Positions 50,316 through 61,313 are shown, counted from the first letter of the stretch. The stretch is DNA of 64,000 nt from Candidatus Thiothrix sulfatifontis (GCA_022828425.1 CP094685.1:3204046-3268045); one strand, 5' to 3'. Numbers and translations are program-made. The notes: generated from the sequence alone by a model not told the origin.

Positions 50316-50851
50316 ACTTTGCTCAATACGAATACTGATGCGGGTGGAATATTGAAAAATACGGTGCTCACCCGTTGGATTTTAAAACCTTCACGCTGCA
50401 AACCCTCAAATAAACGGATTTGCTTAATAAATGGGGTATAACTCATTTGCACAATCGTTGATCCACTGTTAAGCGCGTCACGAAATTGCTCCACCAATTT
50501 TTCAGAATAAAACATCCCCGTGACCGGCATACACGACACCATAATGCAGTTGCCTAAACCTTCCTCACTTTCGTTGATCGGCAGCGTGAAAAAATCCTTC
50601 GCCAGCAGCAGGGTATCGGCGCCAAAACGTGCATGGAATTGGCGTACAAAATCAGGATGCTTCTCCACAAATGCAAAGGGAACAGGGGTTTGCATGAAAT
50701 ATTGCGCCACCACCCCACTGCCGGTTCCAATAAAAATACCGCGCGTGTAATGTGAAAAATAACGCGCCGCGACCTCAAACATTTTCGCCCCAAACTTATC
50801 GCTGGAACTGATGACGGAGCCGGTGTGTTTGAGTTTGGTAAGATAGACCAT
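50312..50851 (-). CDS. Small SAM-dependent methyltransferase-like protein
   Basis: A 179-residue Rossmann-type protein resembling phospholipid N-methyltransferases of the PmtA type. Motif I is [16 protein letters not shown], preceded by [12 protein letters not shown]. The acidic motif II is AFVEKHPDF, and [10 protein letters not shown] corresponds to the post-II strand. The N-terminus [16 protein letters not shown] could sit on a membrane surface. Its place between lpxB and rnhB suggests a lipid substrate, but that is inference; it may also be a diverged, non-catalytic member. Confidence 0.7.
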   Translation of the reverse strand: MVYLTKLKHTGSVISSSDKFGAKMFEVAARYFSHYTRGIFIGTGSGVVAQYFMQTPVPFAFVEKHPDFVRQFHARFGADTLLLAKDFFTLPINESEEGLGNCIMVSCMPVTGMFYSEKLVEQFRDALNSGSTIVQMSYTPFIKQIRLFEGLQREGFKIQRVSTVFFNIPPASVFVLSKV

Positions 50852-50863
50852 GGTGTACTGTCT

Positions 50864-52018
50864 CTAGGATTTTTTGGTCGGAAAATGGGTAAGGATAGCA
50901 TGAGCGGCACTGGCACTCGCGTTTTGGCGTAATTGCGCGTGCAATGCCTGAAAACGTTGCAAAATATATTGCTGGCGCTCAGCAGGCAGGTTAAATAGGC
51001 ATTCCAATGCCTGTACCAGATTCGCCGGTGTTACCTGTTCTTGCAACAATTCCGGCACCAGCGCTTCACCAGCAAGATTATTCGGCAAGGTGACAAACCG
51101 GACTTTGAGCAATTTGAAGGTGCGAATCAGCCAAGCAGTCAATGGCGCAACCCGATAAGCCGCCACCATTAAACGTCCGGCTAACATGCCTTCCAGTACC
51201 GCCGTTCCAGACGCTAATAGAATGTGATCTGCCGCTTGCATTAAGGTGCGGGATTGCCCATTCAATACCTTAAGGATAAGTTCTGGAGCAATATCCTGCC
51301 GAATCGTTTCCAATTCTTGCCGCAAGCGCGGCGTTGCTGCGGGCGTTGCTAAGCGTAATTCAGGGTATTGTTGCTGCAATTGCAAGGCGGCTTTGAAAAA
51401 ATCCGGGGCAAGACGGCGCACTTCACCCAAGCGACTGCCCGGCAAGATCGCCAGCAGCGGTTTGGTCAGCGGCAAATCCAATTGCTCACGGGCGCTGTGC
51501 CGCTCCGCGTTAAAGCTTACTTCATCCGCCAAGGGATGCCCGACGAACGCCGCCGGAATGCCATGCTCGCGGTAAAAATCCACTTCAAACGGGAATAAGG
51601 TCAGCATTAAATCGAGGTTGCCGCGCATTTTGCGCACCCGTTTGGCACGCCAAGCCCATACAGATGGGCTGACATAATGCACCGTGGGAATGCCGAGTGC
51701 GTGTAACTTTTTGGCAATGGGCAGGTTTAAATCGGGCGCATCCACGCCGATGAATAAATCCGGTGGGTTTGCTTGCCAACGTTGCAGCAATTGTTTGCGG
51801 ATAGCTAATAATTCGGGCAAGCGCGGTAACACTTCCACCAGGCCCATGACTGAAAATTTTTCCATCGGAAACAAGCTGGTGCAACCCGCCGCCTGCATTT
51901 CACTGCCTGCAATTCCTTCAAACACCAGTTCAGGGCGAAGTTCGCGCAAGGCAAGGATCAGACGCGCCGCCAGCAAGTCACCTGACGCTTCTCCGGCAAT
52001 GATGGCTATACGCTTCAT
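50864..52018 (-). CDS. lpxB: Lipid-A-disaccharide synthase
   Basis: A 384-residue family 19 glycosyltransferase that joins UDP-2,3-diacylglucosamine and lipid X. IIAGEASGDLLAARLI at the N-terminus, FIGVDAPDLNLPIAKKL and YVSPSVWAWRAKRVRKM are the family signatures, and ILPGSRLGEVRRLAPDF is the donor-site loop. It follows lpxA after three bases. Confidence 0.98.
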   Translation of the reverse strand: MKRIAIIAGEASGDLLAARLILALRELRPELVFEGIAGSEMQAAGCTSLFPMEKFSVMGLVEVLPRLPELLAIRKQLLQRWQANPPDLFIGVDAPDLNLPIAKKLHALGIPTVHYVSPSVWAWRAKRVRKMRGNLDLMLTLFPFEVDFYREHGIPAAFVGHPLADEVSFNAERHSAREQLDLPLTKPLLAILPGSRLGEVRRLAPDFFKAALQLQQQYPELRLATPAATPRLRQELETIRQDIAPELILKVLNGQSRTLMQAADHILLASGTAVLEGMLAGRLMVAAYRVAPLTAWLIRTFKLLKVRFVTLPNNLAGEALVPELLQEQVTPANLVQALECLFNLPAERQQYILQRFQALHAQLRQNASASAAHAILTHFPTKKS

Positions 52019-52021
52019 GCG

Positions 52022-52801
52022 TTAACGAATCAGCCCCCGCTGGCTGTTATGGCAAAAATCGAGCAATAAGCGAATGTCGGCATATTCACCAAAATCCACG
52101 TCAATTTTCGCGAGGGCTTCCTGTGTGGTCAGGTTGTGGCGGTACAAAATGCGATGCGCCTCTTTAATGCGGTGAATCGCTTCGGTGCTATAGCCCCGAC
52201 GTTTCAAGCCTTCCATATTGATACTGCGCGGCTCAGCGGGCGTGCCTGTCACCATGGCATACGGCGGCACATCTTTCGCAATCGCCGACCCCATGCCGGT
52301 GAAGGCGTGTTCGCCAACGGTGCAAAACTGGTGTACCAAGGTGAAACCACCCAAAATCACCCAGTCACGGATTTCCACATGCCCCGCCAGTGTCGCACTG
52401 TTAGCGAAAATCGTGTTATTGCCAATGATGCAATCGTGCGCAATGTGCACGTAAGCCATGATCCAGTTATCATCACCGATCACGGTTTTGCCCTTGTCTT
52501 GCGCGGTGCCACGATTCAAGGTGCAGCATTCACGAATAACGTTGCGATCACCAATGATTAATTCGGTCGGCTCACCGTTGAATTTTTTATCCTGAGGGGC
52601 AGCACCCACCGAGGCAAATTGGTAAATCTGGTTTTCCGCACCGATGCGCGTCGGGCCGTCAATCACCACATGCGAACCAATCCGGCTGGCCTGACCGATG
52701 CTCACGTTCGCACCGATCACGCTGTAAGCGCCCACTTCCACGCCGTCAGCCAGTTGCGCCGACGGGTGTATAATCGCGGTAGGGTGAATCAAACTGCTCA
52801 A
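52022..52801 (-). CDS. lpxA: UDP-N-acetylglucosamine acyltransferase
   Basis: A 259-residue left-handed beta-helix enzyme that carries out the first step of lipid A synthesis. Hexapeptide repeats are visible from HPTAIIHPSAQLADGVEVGAYS onward, and the catalytic His lies in MAYVHIAHDCIIGNN. I chose TTG at 52801, overlapping the fabZ stop (TTGA), because homologues begin just before LIHPTA. A GTG at 52828 would add nine residues from inside fabZ. The C-terminal helices end in the extra NSQRGLIR. Confidence 0.95.
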   Translation of the reverse strand: MSSLIHPTAIIHPSAQLADGVEVGAYSVIGANVSIGQASRIGSHVVIDGPTRIGAENQIYQFASVGAAPQDKKFNGEPTELIIGDRNVIRECCTLNRGTAQDKGKTVIGDDNWIMAYVHIAHDCIIGNNTIFANSATLAGHVEIRDWVILGGFTLVHQFCTVGEHAFTGMGSAIAKDVPPYAMVTGTPAEPRSINMEGLKRRGYSTEAIHRIKEAHRILYRHNLTTQEALAKIDVDFGEYADIRLLLDFCHNSQRGLIR

Positions 52802-53250
52802 GCCGCCGTCTCTTTTTTCGCCGCACACATCAATTCAGCCGACACCGCGAGCTTACCATCGACTCGTGCTTCCGCCGTGAACACCCACATAATGCCTTTG
52901 CGCTTCACCAATTCAACCTTCATCACCAATTGATCACCGGGAACCACCGCTTGCTTGAAACGTGCTTTATCCACTGCCACCAACAAATACAGGGTATCGG
53001 TTTGCGGCTCTTCGCCCATGGTACGAAACCCCAATAAGCCGGTCGCTTGCGCCAGGGCTTCAATAATCAACACCCCCGGCATAATCGGCTGATGCGGGAA
53101 ATGCCCGTTGACCCACGGCTCATTCACGGTGACATTTTTTATCGCGGTCAATGACTTACCGACTTCGTATTCCACCACGCGGTCTACCAACAAAAACGGG
53201 TAACGGTGGGGTAAGTAATTTCTAATTTGTTCAACGTTCATTGCACCCAT
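52798..53250 (-). CDS. fabZ: 3-hydroxyacyl-ACP dehydratase
   Basis: A 150-residue hot-dog-fold enzyme of fatty acid synthesis. The catalytic His lies in LPHRYPFLLVDRV, and the Glu in HFPHQPIMPGVLIIEALAQ. Its placement between lpxD and lpxA is the classic arrangement, balancing hydroxyacyl-ACP between phospholipid and lipid A. Confidence 0.98.
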   Translation of the reverse strand: MGAMNVEQIRNYLPHRYPFLLVDRVVEYEVGKSLTAIKNVTVNEPWVNGHFPHQPIMPGVLIIEALAQATGLLGFRTMGEEPQTDTLYLLVAVDKARFKQAVVPGDQLVMKVELVKRKGIMWVFTAEARVDGKLAVSAELMCAAKKETAA

Positions 53251-53256
53251 AGCGGT

Positions 53257-54246
53257 TCACGTACTCCCTTTGCTTTCTAAGGCCGCCAGTTGCCTCTCTA
53301 CATCCTGCAAACGGCGTGCTAATTTATCCAACTGATTAAAACGTACTGCGTTTTTACGCCAAAGTGCATTTTCCACTATTGTTGTACCCGAAGAATATAC
53401 CCCTGGTTTGGTAATCGCGTGTGAAACCATGCTCGTCCCCGTGACCACAACATTATCAGCAATGCTCAAATGCCCCGCAATCGCGCACATTCCCGCAATC
53501 TGGCAATGTTTACCGATTTGCACACTGCCCGCCACCGCAGTACACGCGGCGATGGCAGTGTAATCACCAATCTGGGTGTTATGCCCAATCTGAATCAGGT
53601 TATCGAGTTTGACGCCGTTGCCAATCACGGTTGAACCCAACGCCGCACGGTCAATGGTGGTATTCGCACCAATTTCGACATCATCGCCCACCACCACGTT
53701 GCCCACTTGCGGAATCTTAAACCAAGTGCGCTGATCGGGCGCAAACCCGAAGCCATCCGCCCCCAACACCGCGCCGGAATGGATAATGCAGCGTTGCCCG
53801 ATTTGGGTATCTGCGTACAACGTCACATTGGCGTGCAACCAACTGCCATCCCCAATCCGGCAGCCCGCACCGACCACACAACCTGCTTCAATCACCACAT
53901 CCACACCCAATTCAACCCCGGCAGCGATCACTGCGCCAGGGTGAATTGCTGGCACCGGGCGTACAGCGGGGTACAACACGCCCACCACTTGCGCATAAGC
54001 AAGGTAAGGATTGGAATTGATCAAACAATTGCCGTCGTAAGCTTGCGCCATGTCCGGCGTTAAAATCAGCGCACTGGCTTGTGCGGTTTGCAAATAATGG
54101 CGGTATTTTGCGTCACGGATGTAACTAATCTCACCGACTTGCGCTTTTTCAATGGAAGCCACTGCATACAGGCGTAACTGCGCATCGCCTTGCAAGCCCG
54201 ATCCCGTGCGCTCGGCCAATGTTTGTAGGGAAACGCCGTCGGGCAT
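53257..54246 (-). CDS. lpxD: UDP-3-O-acylglucosamine N-acyltransferase
   Basis: A 329-residue enzyme for the third step of lipid A synthesis. It has an N-terminal uridine-binding domain, then hexapeptide repeats ([20 protein letters not shown] onward) with the catalytic His in [15 protein letters not shown], and a C-terminal helix ([21 protein letters not shown]). I chose the ATG at 54246, eight bases after AGGAG; an ATG at 54252 and a GTG at 54255 are alternatives too close to that site. The ompH stop overlaps these upstream starts. Confidence 0.97.
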   Translation of the reverse strand: MPDGVSLQTLAERTGSGLQGDAQLRLYAVASIEKAQVGEISYIRDAKYRHYLQTAQASALILTPDMAQAYDGNCLINSNPYLAYAQVVGVLYPAVRPVPAIHPGAVIAAGVELGVDVVIEAGCVVGAGCRIGDGSWLHANVTLYADTQIGQRCIIHSGAVLGADGFGFAPDQRTWFKIPQVGNVVVGDDVEIGANTTIDRAALGSTVIGNGVKLDNLIQIGHNTQIGDYTAIAACTAVAGSVQIGKHCQIAGMCAIAGHLSIADNVVVTGTSMVSHAITKPGVYSSGTTIVENALWRKNAVRFNQLDKLARRLQDVERQLAALESKGST

Positions 54247-54251
54247 AGCCA

Positions 54252-54830
54252 TCACTCCTGCTTACCTGTCACGGGTGTGGCAACGGCTTTTGCTTGAAAC
54301 TTTTTTTCCAAATGCTGCATGACCTTAGCGGTCATATCAATGCGGTCACTGGCCACGATGTAATTGCTTTCGCGTAACACGAGATCAATTTTTTCTTGCT
54401 CGCGCACTTCGCCAATCGCCTGAATAATCTCGGCTTGCAAGGTATCAATTGCGGTGTCACGAGCAAGGCGAACTTCTTCGCGAAAATCTTCCATCTTACG
54501 CGCGTAATTGCGTTGTAAATCACGCAGCTCACGTTGACGTTCGACTTTTTCGACATCGGGCAGGTCACCGGATTGAATCCCAGCGGCGAGCGCGTCTTCC
54601 AATTGCTGAATAGCTTTCTGATCAGTTTCCAGCTTCTGCTCACGTGGCACGAAATTGAGCTTTAATTTCGCATCGGCTGCTTTCGACTGCGGCGCATTTT
54701 CGAGCAAACTAGCCATGTTCACAATCGCAATGAGCACCGGGCGCGGCACCGCGTCATCAGCGGCAACCGCAACCTGCTGCCCCGCCAACAGCAACAACCC
54801 ACACAGGCATAACGCACCTAATTTCAACAT
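54252..54830 (-). CDS. skp: Periplasmic chaperone Skp/OmpH
   Basis: A 192-residue protein with a signal peptide (about 1-23, ending QQVAVAA). The long helical middle part (about 60-165, [22 protein letters not shown]) forms the grasping tentacles of the trimer. It carries unfolded outer-membrane proteins to BamA, whose gene is directly upstream. The C-terminal tail [15 protein letters not shown] is short. It has the family's usual order bamA-skp-lpxD. Confidence 0.95.
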   Translation of the reverse strand: MLKLGALCLCGLLLLAGQQVAVAADDAVPRPVLIAIVNMASLLENAPQSKAADAKLKLNFVPREQKLETDQKAIQQLEDALAAGIQSGDLPDVEKVERQRELRDLQRNYARKMEDFREEVRLARDTAIDTLQAEIIQAIGEVREQEKIDLVLRESNYIVASDRIDMTAKVMQHLEKKFQAKAVATPVTGKQE

Positions 54831-54833
54831 GGA

Positions 54834-57125
54834 TTAAAACGACGCTCCGATACTGAATTGCACTTTCTGCTCTTTATCGGTTGCTTCCGCGTTTAACGGC
54901 TTGGCGTAACTGACTTCAAACGGCCCAATCGGTGACAACCACACGGCACCAACCCCTGCCGAATAGCGCAGTTCATCGGCTTTAAAATCACCCGTGTCAT
55001 CAAACACATTGCCGCCATCGACGAAGGCGCTCATTTTCAGCCCTTTCACATCTTCCGCTAAAGGCATCGGGAACTGCACTTCTGCCGTCCCGGTCACTAG
55101 CAGATCGCCGCCGATCGGGTCGTCGTTTTCATCGCGTGACCCCAGGGTGCTTTGATCAAAACCGCGCACACTGTTAATGCCACCAGCGTAATACTTATCG
55201 AAGAACGGCACGCTCTCCAAATCCCCGCCGGTATTGCTGGTACCAACCTTGCCTTTCACCGCAACAGTCACGGTATCGGTGATAGGCTTATACCCTGCGC
55301 CATCATAGCTTAACTTTTGGTACTGCAAGTCGCTGCCCGGAGCCGCTGCTTGCAAGGAAACCCGGTGACGCTGGCCTTCTGTCGGGAACACCGTCCGGTT
55401 ACGCGTATCGTGTACATAGCTGACCGTTACCGGCAATTGGTTGTATTCATCGCCATTGGTCGCCACGAAATCTTTAATGCGCTGCGCCGGTTCAGTGCCC
55501 AACACAATTTCACGCTTTTCCGCGCCGACACTGGCGTATACCGAATCGTGCTCACTCAACGGCACGGTGTAGTTGACGCTGCCGCCGTAACGGTTAGAGG
55601 CATAGCTGGCAATGTCTTCCGCTTCCGCATCGTATTCTTTGTAATAACCGCTGAACCCACGGCTAATACCATCGGGCGTGTGGTAAGGGTTGGTGTAACC
55701 AATGCTGTAGTTTTTGTTGACCTTGCTATTATCAACGTTCAAATCCAGCTTCTTACCTGTCCCCATGAAATTATCTTGGTTGAGATTAATATTGAATAAC
55801 ACGCCTTGCGATTGCGAATAACCCGCACCAACCCGGAATTGGTTAGACGAGCGCTCGTTTACCGTAACGATCAAATCCACTTGGTCTTCAGTACCCGCCA
55901 CAGGTTCGACTTCAATCGTCGCTTCTTCGACATAAGGCAGACGTTGCAAACGGGTTTTAGAACGCTCTACTTGCTCCTTCGAGAACCACGAGCTTTCTAC
56001 CTGACGCAATTCACGGCGGTATACCTCGTCTTTGGTGCGGTTGTTGCCACGAATGTCGATACGGCGGACATAGGTGCGTTTGCCCTGATCAACGGACAGC
56101 AAAATACCCACTTGCTTGTTATTTTCATCAAAATCCGGGGTTGCCGCCACTTTAGTGAAAGCGTAGCCTTGCGCACCCAACTGATTCGACAGATTTTTGC
56201 GGGTTTCTTCCAATGCTTTTTGCGAAAACACTTCGCCTTTGCGCAATTTAATGGCTTTAGCCAATTGCTCCTTAGACAAACCGGGGTTTCCCGCCAAGCT
56301 AACTTCACCAATGCGGTACTGATCACCTTCATTGACGCTGACATTCAGGAAAATGTCTTTTTTATCCGGCGACATCGACACATCAGCCGACGCAATTTCA
56401 AAATTGATATACCCGCGATCGCGGTAGAAACTGTTGAGCGCGTCTAAATCCGCCATCAGCTTTTCTTTGGAATACTTATCGCTATCACTCAAAAACGGAA
56501 TCGAAAATGCCCCGCGTGGCCCGGATTCCAATTGTTTTAACAATACTGCTTCGGGAAAGGCTTTATTGCCGATAATGTTAATTTTTTGAATGCGGGCAAC
56601 ATTGCCTTCATTAATATTAATATTGACCGCTACCCGATTGCGCGGCAAGGCTTCAATGGTGGTATTAATATCGACGCCATAATGCCCCATGCCTTGGTAT
56701 TGTTCTGCCAACTCGCGCTGAATGGTCGCCAACGCTGCTTTATCAAGCGTATCACCCTTGCTGATATTGCGCAGTTTCAACACTTCCATCAGCTTGGCGG
56801 TGGGAATCTTATTATTGCCTTTAATGGTCAATTCACCAATGGCCGGGCGTTCCACCACCGTTACCACCAACACATCGCCACGCCGACCGAGTTGCACATC
56901 TTCAAATAAACCCGTCTGAAATAGCGCGCGGATGGCTTCGGCGGACTGGGCGTCATTAAACTGTTGCCCCACTTGCGCAGGCAAATAATTCAGCACCGTG
57001 CCAGCGGCAATGCGCTCCAAACCATTAACTTCAATATCGCGGACTACAAAGGCGGCAGCCCAGACCGCTTGAGAAACTGCCAATAAACAGCTCACCGCTG
57101 AAATTACAAGAGTGTGTTTTTTCAT
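54834..57125 (-). CDS. bamA: Outer membrane assembly factor BamA
   Basis: A 763-residue Omp85 protein. The signal peptide (about 1-24) is followed by five POTRA domains (about 25-420), from FVVRDIEVNGLERIAAGTVLNYLP through VRRIDIRGNNRTKDEVYRRELRQ, and a C-terminal 16-strand barrel. The VRGF motif (GINSVRGFDQSTLG, near residue 651) and the terminal signature ending in Phe (VQFSIGASF) are present. It inserts beta-barrel proteins into the outer membrane. Confidence 0.98.
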   Translation of the reverse strand: MKKHTLVISAVSCLLAVSQAVWAAAFVVRDIEVNGLERIAAGTVLNYLPAQVGQQFNDAQSAEAIRALFQTGLFEDVQLGRRGDVLVVTVVERPAIGELTIKGNNKIPTAKLMEVLKLRNISKGDTLDKAALATIQRELAEQYQGMGHYGVDINTTIEALPRNRVAVNININEGNVARIQKINIIGNKAFPEAVLLKQLESGPRGAFSIPFLSDSDKYSKEKLMADLDALNSFYRDRGYINFEIASADVSMSPDKKDIFLNVSVNEGDQYRIGEVSLAGNPGLSKEQLAKAIKLRKGEVFSQKALEETRKNLSNQLGAQGYAFTKVAATPDFDENNKQVGILLSVDQGKRTYVRRIDIRGNNRTKDEVYRRELRQVESSWFSKEQVERSKTRLQRLPYVEEATIEVEPVAGTEDQVDLIVTVNERSSNQFRVGAGYSQSQGVLFNINLNQDNFMGTGKKLDLNVDNSKVNKNYSIGYTNPYHTPDGISRGFSGYYKEYDAEAEDIASYASNRYGGSVNYTVPLSEHDSVYASVGAEKREIVLGTEPAQRIKDFVATNGDEYNQLPVTVSYVHDTRNRTVFPTEGQRHRVSLQAAAPGSDLQYQKLSYDGAGYKPITDTVTVAVKGKVGTSNTGGDLESVPFFDKYYAGGINSVRGFDQSTLGSRDENDDPIGGDLLVTGTAEVQFPMPLAEDVKGLKMSAFVDGGNVFDDTGDFKADELRYSAGVGAVWLSPIGPFEVSYAKPLNAEATDKEQKVQFSIGASF

Positions 57126-57127
57126 AA

Positions 57128-58504
57128 TTAATTTAATAACCGTGTAACGTCATTATACAAGGCAAGCACCATCAGTCCGCCAATGATTGCCATTCCTACC
57201 CGAAAACCGACGGCTTCCGTTGCTGCCGACACCGGGCTACCTTTTATCCATTCAATCAAATAATAAAATAAATGCCCACCGTCCAGCATTGGAATAGGCA
57301 GTAAATTTAATACCCCAAGGCTAACACTCACAATCGCGAGGAACCCTAAGTAAACCGTAAAACCCAGCGACGCGGTAACGCCCGCATATTGCGCAATGGT
57401 GACCGGGCCACTGACATTATTCAGCGACACTTCGCCCGTCAGCATTCGCCCCATCAATTTCAGCGTTACCACCGACATTTGCCAAGTTTTCTGCATTCCA
57501 CGCCACAGCGATTCTGGCAAACCATACGCTTGGGTAAAATATACCTGTTCACGCAAACTCGCGGGCGGCGGGGCTAATTGCGCCCCGATGGTGGCAGCCG
57601 CCACGCCGCTGGCTGGATTGATACGCGGGGTAACATTCAAGGTTTGCACACTACCAGCACGTTCAACGGTTAATACCACCGGCTTATCAGCGTGTTGCTG
57701 AATATGCTCGATGAACACACGTCCGCTAGTCGGCTTCAAATCGTCAATTTGTAGAATTTTATCTTGCGCCTGTAAACCTGCTTGCGCGGCGGGAGTATCG
57801 GGCAATACCGCGTTAATCACCGCCTCGTAAGGCGGCAACCACGGATTCAAACCTAACTTGTCCAACGCACCCGCTTCCTCATCGAACATTGCTACTTTGC
57901 TCAAGTCCAATTGACGTTGCAAGGCTGAACCATCCGCTGCCTTCACACTGAACAACAATTGCGGGGATTTCAAATACTCATCAATCAGCAACATGCGCAT
58001 GTCTTCCCACGAATCCGTCGCAATGCCGTTAATCGCGGTTACTTCTTCTCCTGGCTGAAAACCTGCCGCCGCCATCGGAGAATCTTTCACCACATCGACA
58101 TACGGACGCATCGCATCCTGACCGATCATATTTACCAGCGCATAAATCAAAATAGCCAATAAGAAATTAGCCATAGGGCCGGCCACTACAATCGCAGCAC
58201 GCTTCCATAATGCCTGACGATTAAATGCGCGGGGCAAATCCTTTTCAGGAATTTCGCAACCCTCTTCGCATTCGCGCTCATCCAACATTTTGACGTAACC
58301 ACCGAAGGGGAGCGCCGCTAACACGTATTCAATCTGATCGGCGTCTTTAGACACGCGCCGCAACAACGGTTTGCCAAAACCGATTGAGAAGCGCAAGACT
58401 TTGACGCCCAATTTGCGGGCGACCCAGAAATGTCCGAATTCGTGTACTGTTACCAATAGACCAATCGCGACAAGGAATGCAGGAATTATGATCAGTAAGT
58501 TCAT
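57128..58504 (-). CDS. rseP: Site-2 protease RseP
   Basis: A 458-residue inner-membrane zinc protease that cleaves anti-sigma factors and signal peptide remnants. HEFGH (21-25) in the first helix supplies zinc ligands and the Glu. LDGG near residue 404 (LLPIPMLDGGHLFYYL) gives the third ligand. Two PDZ domains (about 115-300) lie between. It precedes bamA by two bases, the standard order in the envelope cluster. Confidence 0.98.
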   Translation of the reverse strand: MNLLIIIPAFLVAIGLLVTVHEFGHFWVARKLGVKVLRFSIGFGKPLLRRVSKDADQIEYVLAALPFGGYVKMLDERECEEGCEIPEKDLPRAFNRQALWKRAAIVVAGPMANFLLAILIYALVNMIGQDAMRPYVDVVKDSPMAAAGFQPGEEVTAINGIATDSWEDMRMLLIDEYLKSPQLLFSVKAADGSALQRQLDLSKVAMFDEEAGALDKLGLNPWLPPYEAVINAVLPDTPAAQAGLQAQDKILQIDDLKPTSGRVFIEHIQQHADKPVVLTVERAGSVQTLNVTPRINPASGVAAATIGAQLAPPPASLREQVYFTQAYGLPESLWRGMQKTWQMSVVTLKLMGRMLTGEVSLNNVSGPVTIAQYAGVTASLGFTVYLGFLAIVSVSLGVLNLLPIPMLDGGHLFYYLIEWIKGSPVSAATEAVGFRVGMAIIGGLMVLALYNDVTRLLN

Positions 58505-58507
58505 GAT

Positions 58508-59719
58508 TTAATGTATTTTCTTGTTTTTTATCCAAGATAGTGAACGCACACGGCTTTCCTCATCCTGAATAAGTATCTCTTCGAGGTTCATCGGCGTGCC
58601 AGTGGATGCGGTAAGCATCACCGCCTTTACCAGCACCGGAATATCGGTAAAACCGATTTCGCGCCCCAGAAAGGCTTTCACTGCCACTTCATTCGCCGCA
58701 TTCAACGCAATCGTGGCATAACCACCGCGCACATGGGCATCATACGCCAATTGCAGGCACGGAAAACGTTCTTGATCGGGCTGCTCAAAATCCAATCTTG
58801 CGGTCGCAAACAAATCCAACGGTGCTACCCCTGATACTAAACGCTCAGGCCATCCCAACGCATAGGCAATCGGGGTACGCATGTCCGGGTTGCCCAATTG
58901 CGCCAACACCGAACCATCATTATAGGACACCATTGAATGAATAGTGCTTTGTGGGTGTACAACCACCTCAACGCGCTCGGCGGGCAGACCAAATAACCAG
59001 CAAGCCTCAATCACTTCCAGCCCCTTGTTCATCAAGGTAGCCGAATCGACCGAAATCTTTTGCCCCATTGACCAATTCGGGTGTGCCACGGCTTGTTCCG
59101 GGGTAATGTCATGCAAATCACGCGCCGCCCAAGTACGGAAAGGGCCACCAGAAGCGGTTAGCAAAATCTTTTCCACCCCGCTTCGACTTCGCTCAGCGAC
59201 CGCATGATCGCGCTCCCTGAACGAAGCCGAAGGCAGACATTGAAATACCGCGTTGTGTTCGCTATCAATCGGCAATAATTCCGCACCGTGCTCACACACC
59301 GCGTCGATGAATAACTGCCCCGACATGACCAGTGCTTCTTTATTCGCCAACATCACGCGCTTACCCGCACGCGCCGCCGCCAAGGTTGGCACCAAACCCG
59401 CCGCCCCCACAATCGCCGCCATCACGTAATCGGTGTCAGGGCTGCTTGCAACCGCATCCAAGGCTTCCATACCCGCCAACACCACCACGTCACTGCCCAC
59501 TGCCTGCAAGCGTTTTTCCAGCACGACCGCCGCAACGGGATCAACCATTACCGCGTAGCGCGGCTGAAATTGCTGGCATTGCTCGAACAACTTATTCACA
59601 TTGCTGTGCGCGGTCAGGGCGTAGACATGAAAACGCTCAGGGTGACGCGCCAACACATCCAAGGTACTGACCCCGATACTGCCACTTGCGCCTAAAATCG
59701 TAATGCCTTTAGATGCCAC
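58508..59719 (-). CDS. dxr: 1-deoxy-D-xylulose 5-phosphate reductoisomerase
   Basis: A 403-residue NADPH enzyme that makes MEP, the second step of the non-mevalonate isoprenoid pathway. [18 protein letters not shown] is the nucleotide-binding loop; [15 protein letters not shown] holds metal and substrate residues, and the flexible loop is [20 protein letters not shown]. The isoprenoids feed UppS in the same cluster. The start overlaps the cdsA stop by 11 bases. Confidence 0.98.
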   Translation of the reverse strand: MASKGITILGASGSIGVSTLDVLARHPERFHVYALTAHSNVNKLFEQCQQFQPRYAVMVDPVAAVVLEKRLQAVGSDVVVLAGMEALDAVASSPDTDYVMAAIVGAAGLVPTLAAARAGKRVMLANKEALVMSGQLFIDAVCEHGAELLPIDSEHNAVFQCLPSASFRERDHAVAERSRSGVEKILLTASGGPFRTWAARDLHDITPEQAVAHPNWSMGQKISVDSATLMNKGLEVIEACWLFGLPAERVEVVVHPQSTIHSMVSYNDGSVLAQLGNPDMRTPIAYALGWPERLVSGVAPLDLFATARLDFEQPDQERFPCLQLAYDAHVRGGYATIALNAANEVAVKAFLGREIGFTDIPVLVKAVMLTASTGTPMNLEEILIQDEESRVRSLSWIKNKKIH

Positions 59720-60527
59720 GGAAAATCCCCAACCATAACAAGCCCAGCGTGAACAGTGGCGCTGCCGCTAACAGGCTATCAATGCGATCCAAAATCCCGC
59801 CGTGCCCCGGCAAAATGCTGCCGCTGTCCTTCACCCCGGATTCGCGCTTCAGCAAGCTTTCAAACAAATCGCCTGCCACCGACATCAGCACCACGAACAT
59901 GGACAAGCCCATGAAAATCACCCCTTTGCCCTCAGGAATATCCAGCCAGAAACCGGCTAGTGATGCCCAGATAGCCGTGACAATCACCGCGCCGGACATG
60001 CCCTCTTTGGTTTTGCCGGGGCTTAAATCCGGTGCCAACTGATTCTTGCCCAGCTTACGGCCTGTGAAATACGCCGCCGTATCCGCCAACGCAATCAAGG
60101 TAATCAAATAAATAACATAGGTATAATGCATCACATGCAAGTGCATCAACGCATACCAAGCAGGTAACAGCACCAAAATGCCAGACAAACGCATCACCAG
60201 CGCATGTTTCTTGTAAAACCCGGCATTACGCGGGTACATTTTAAGCGCAACCAATACCATTGCCCACACCGGAATACTGATCAACAACACCCATACCGGG
60301 TCAGGGCGAATAAACACCAAAGGAATCGAAGCAGTCAAAATCATCATCGCGCCAGCCATGCGCTTTTCCGGCAGATAACAACCCGTCAGCCCTGCCCATT
60401 CCCACGCCCCCAAACCAACGATAAACATCAATGAAAACAAGCCAAACAACTCGGTTGGCAGAAACCGAATACCGGCAAACACCAATAAAATCAGCACCAA
60501 CCCCGTAATCATTCGTTGTTTAAGCAT
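59709..60527 (-). CDS. cdsA: Phosphatidate cytidylyltransferase
   Basis: A 272-residue polytopic inner-membrane enzyme that makes CDP-diacylglycerol. The signature near the C-terminus is visible ([33 protein letters not shown], with the conserved S...R......KD....PGHGG..DR.D). The ATG at 60527 has GGAGGG four bases upstream and overlaps the uppS stop by eight bases, so I prefer it to a start eight codons earlier. Confidence 0.97.
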   Translation of the reverse strand: MLKQRMITGLVLILLVFAGIRFLPTELFGLFSLMFIVGLGAWEWAGLTGCYLPEKRMAGAMMILTASIPLVFIRPDPVWVLLISIPVWAMVLVALKMYPRNAGFYKKHALVMRLSGILVLLPAWYALMHLHVMHYTYVIYLITLIALADTAAYFTGRKLGKNQLAPDLSPGKTKEGMSGAVIVTAIWASLAGFWLDIPEGKGVIFMGLSMFVVLMSVAGDLFESLLKRESGVKDSGSILPGHGGILDRIDSLLAAAPLFTLGLLWLGIFRGI

Positions 60528-61269
60528 GTTTCCCTCCCGATACCTGCTCACCTGTCATACCGAAACGCCGCTGCCGCCTGACAAAATCGTCAAAAGCATC
60601 CCGCAGGCATTGCTCGTCAAACTCCGGCCATAATACATCCGTGAAATACAATTCCGCGTATGCCAATTGCCACATCAGGAAATTGCTGATGCGTTTTTCT
60701 CCACCAGTGCGAATAAACAAATCCGGCTCCGGCACATCGCGGGTCGACAATAAATCATTGAAGACAGCCTCATCCAATGTCATTGCATCTAACTCGCCAC
60801 CGGCAATGCGGCTGGCAACCGCGCGTACCGCCTGCAAAATATCCCAGCGACCGCCGTAATTCGCCGCAATCAGCAAGCGCATTCCGGTACAACTCGCTGT
60901 CATCGCCTCCACCTGCTGAATCTTTTCCTGCAAACTCACCGAAAAACCGCTGCGATCACCAATAAAACGCATGTTTACATTGTGACGTAACAATGCCGCC
61001 GACTCACGCTCCAGCGCTGACATGAACAATGACATCAAGCCGCTCACTTCCTCTTCGGGCCTACGCCAATTTTCACTGCTAAAAGCGAACAGTGTCAGGC
61101 ACTCCACCCCGGCGCTGCTACAAGCGCGGATGACTTTACGCGCCGCTTCCACGCCACGATGATGTCCCATCAAACGCGGCAGATAACGTGCTTTTGCCCA
61201 ACGTCCATTACCATCCATGACGATCGCAACGTGGCGGGGAACCGCATCTTTTAAAATTGTATTTGTCAT
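60520..61269 (-). CDS. uppS: Undecaprenyl diphosphate synthase
   Basis: A 249-residue cis-prenyltransferase that makes the C55 lipid carrier for peptidoglycan and O-antigen. HVAIVMDGNGRWAK contains the catalytic Asp. FAFSSENWRRPEEEV and DLFIRTGGEKRISNFLMWQLAYAELYFTDVLWPEF are the substrate-binding motifs. It follows frr by 44 bases. Confidence 0.98.
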   Translation of the reverse strand: MTNTILKDAVPRHVAIVMDGNGRWAKARYLPRLMGHHRGVEAARKVIRACSSAGVECLTLFAFSSENWRRPEEEVSGLMSLFMSALERESAALLRHNVNMRFIGDRSGFSVSLQEKIQQVEAMTASCTGMRLLIAANYGGRWDILQAVRAVASRIAGGELDAMTLDEAVFNDLLSTRDVPEPDLFIRTGGEKRISNFLMWQLAYAELYFTDVLWPEFDEQCLRDAFDDFVRRQRRFGMTGEQVSGGKHA

Positions 61270-61313
61270 TCAGGCCCCGTGCCACGCCACCCAGCGACAA
61301 GTAGCGACCGTTA

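Noticed and set aside
55317..56447. Plus-strand ORFs opposite bamA
   Set aside because: They are shadow frames without ribosome binding sites or domains.
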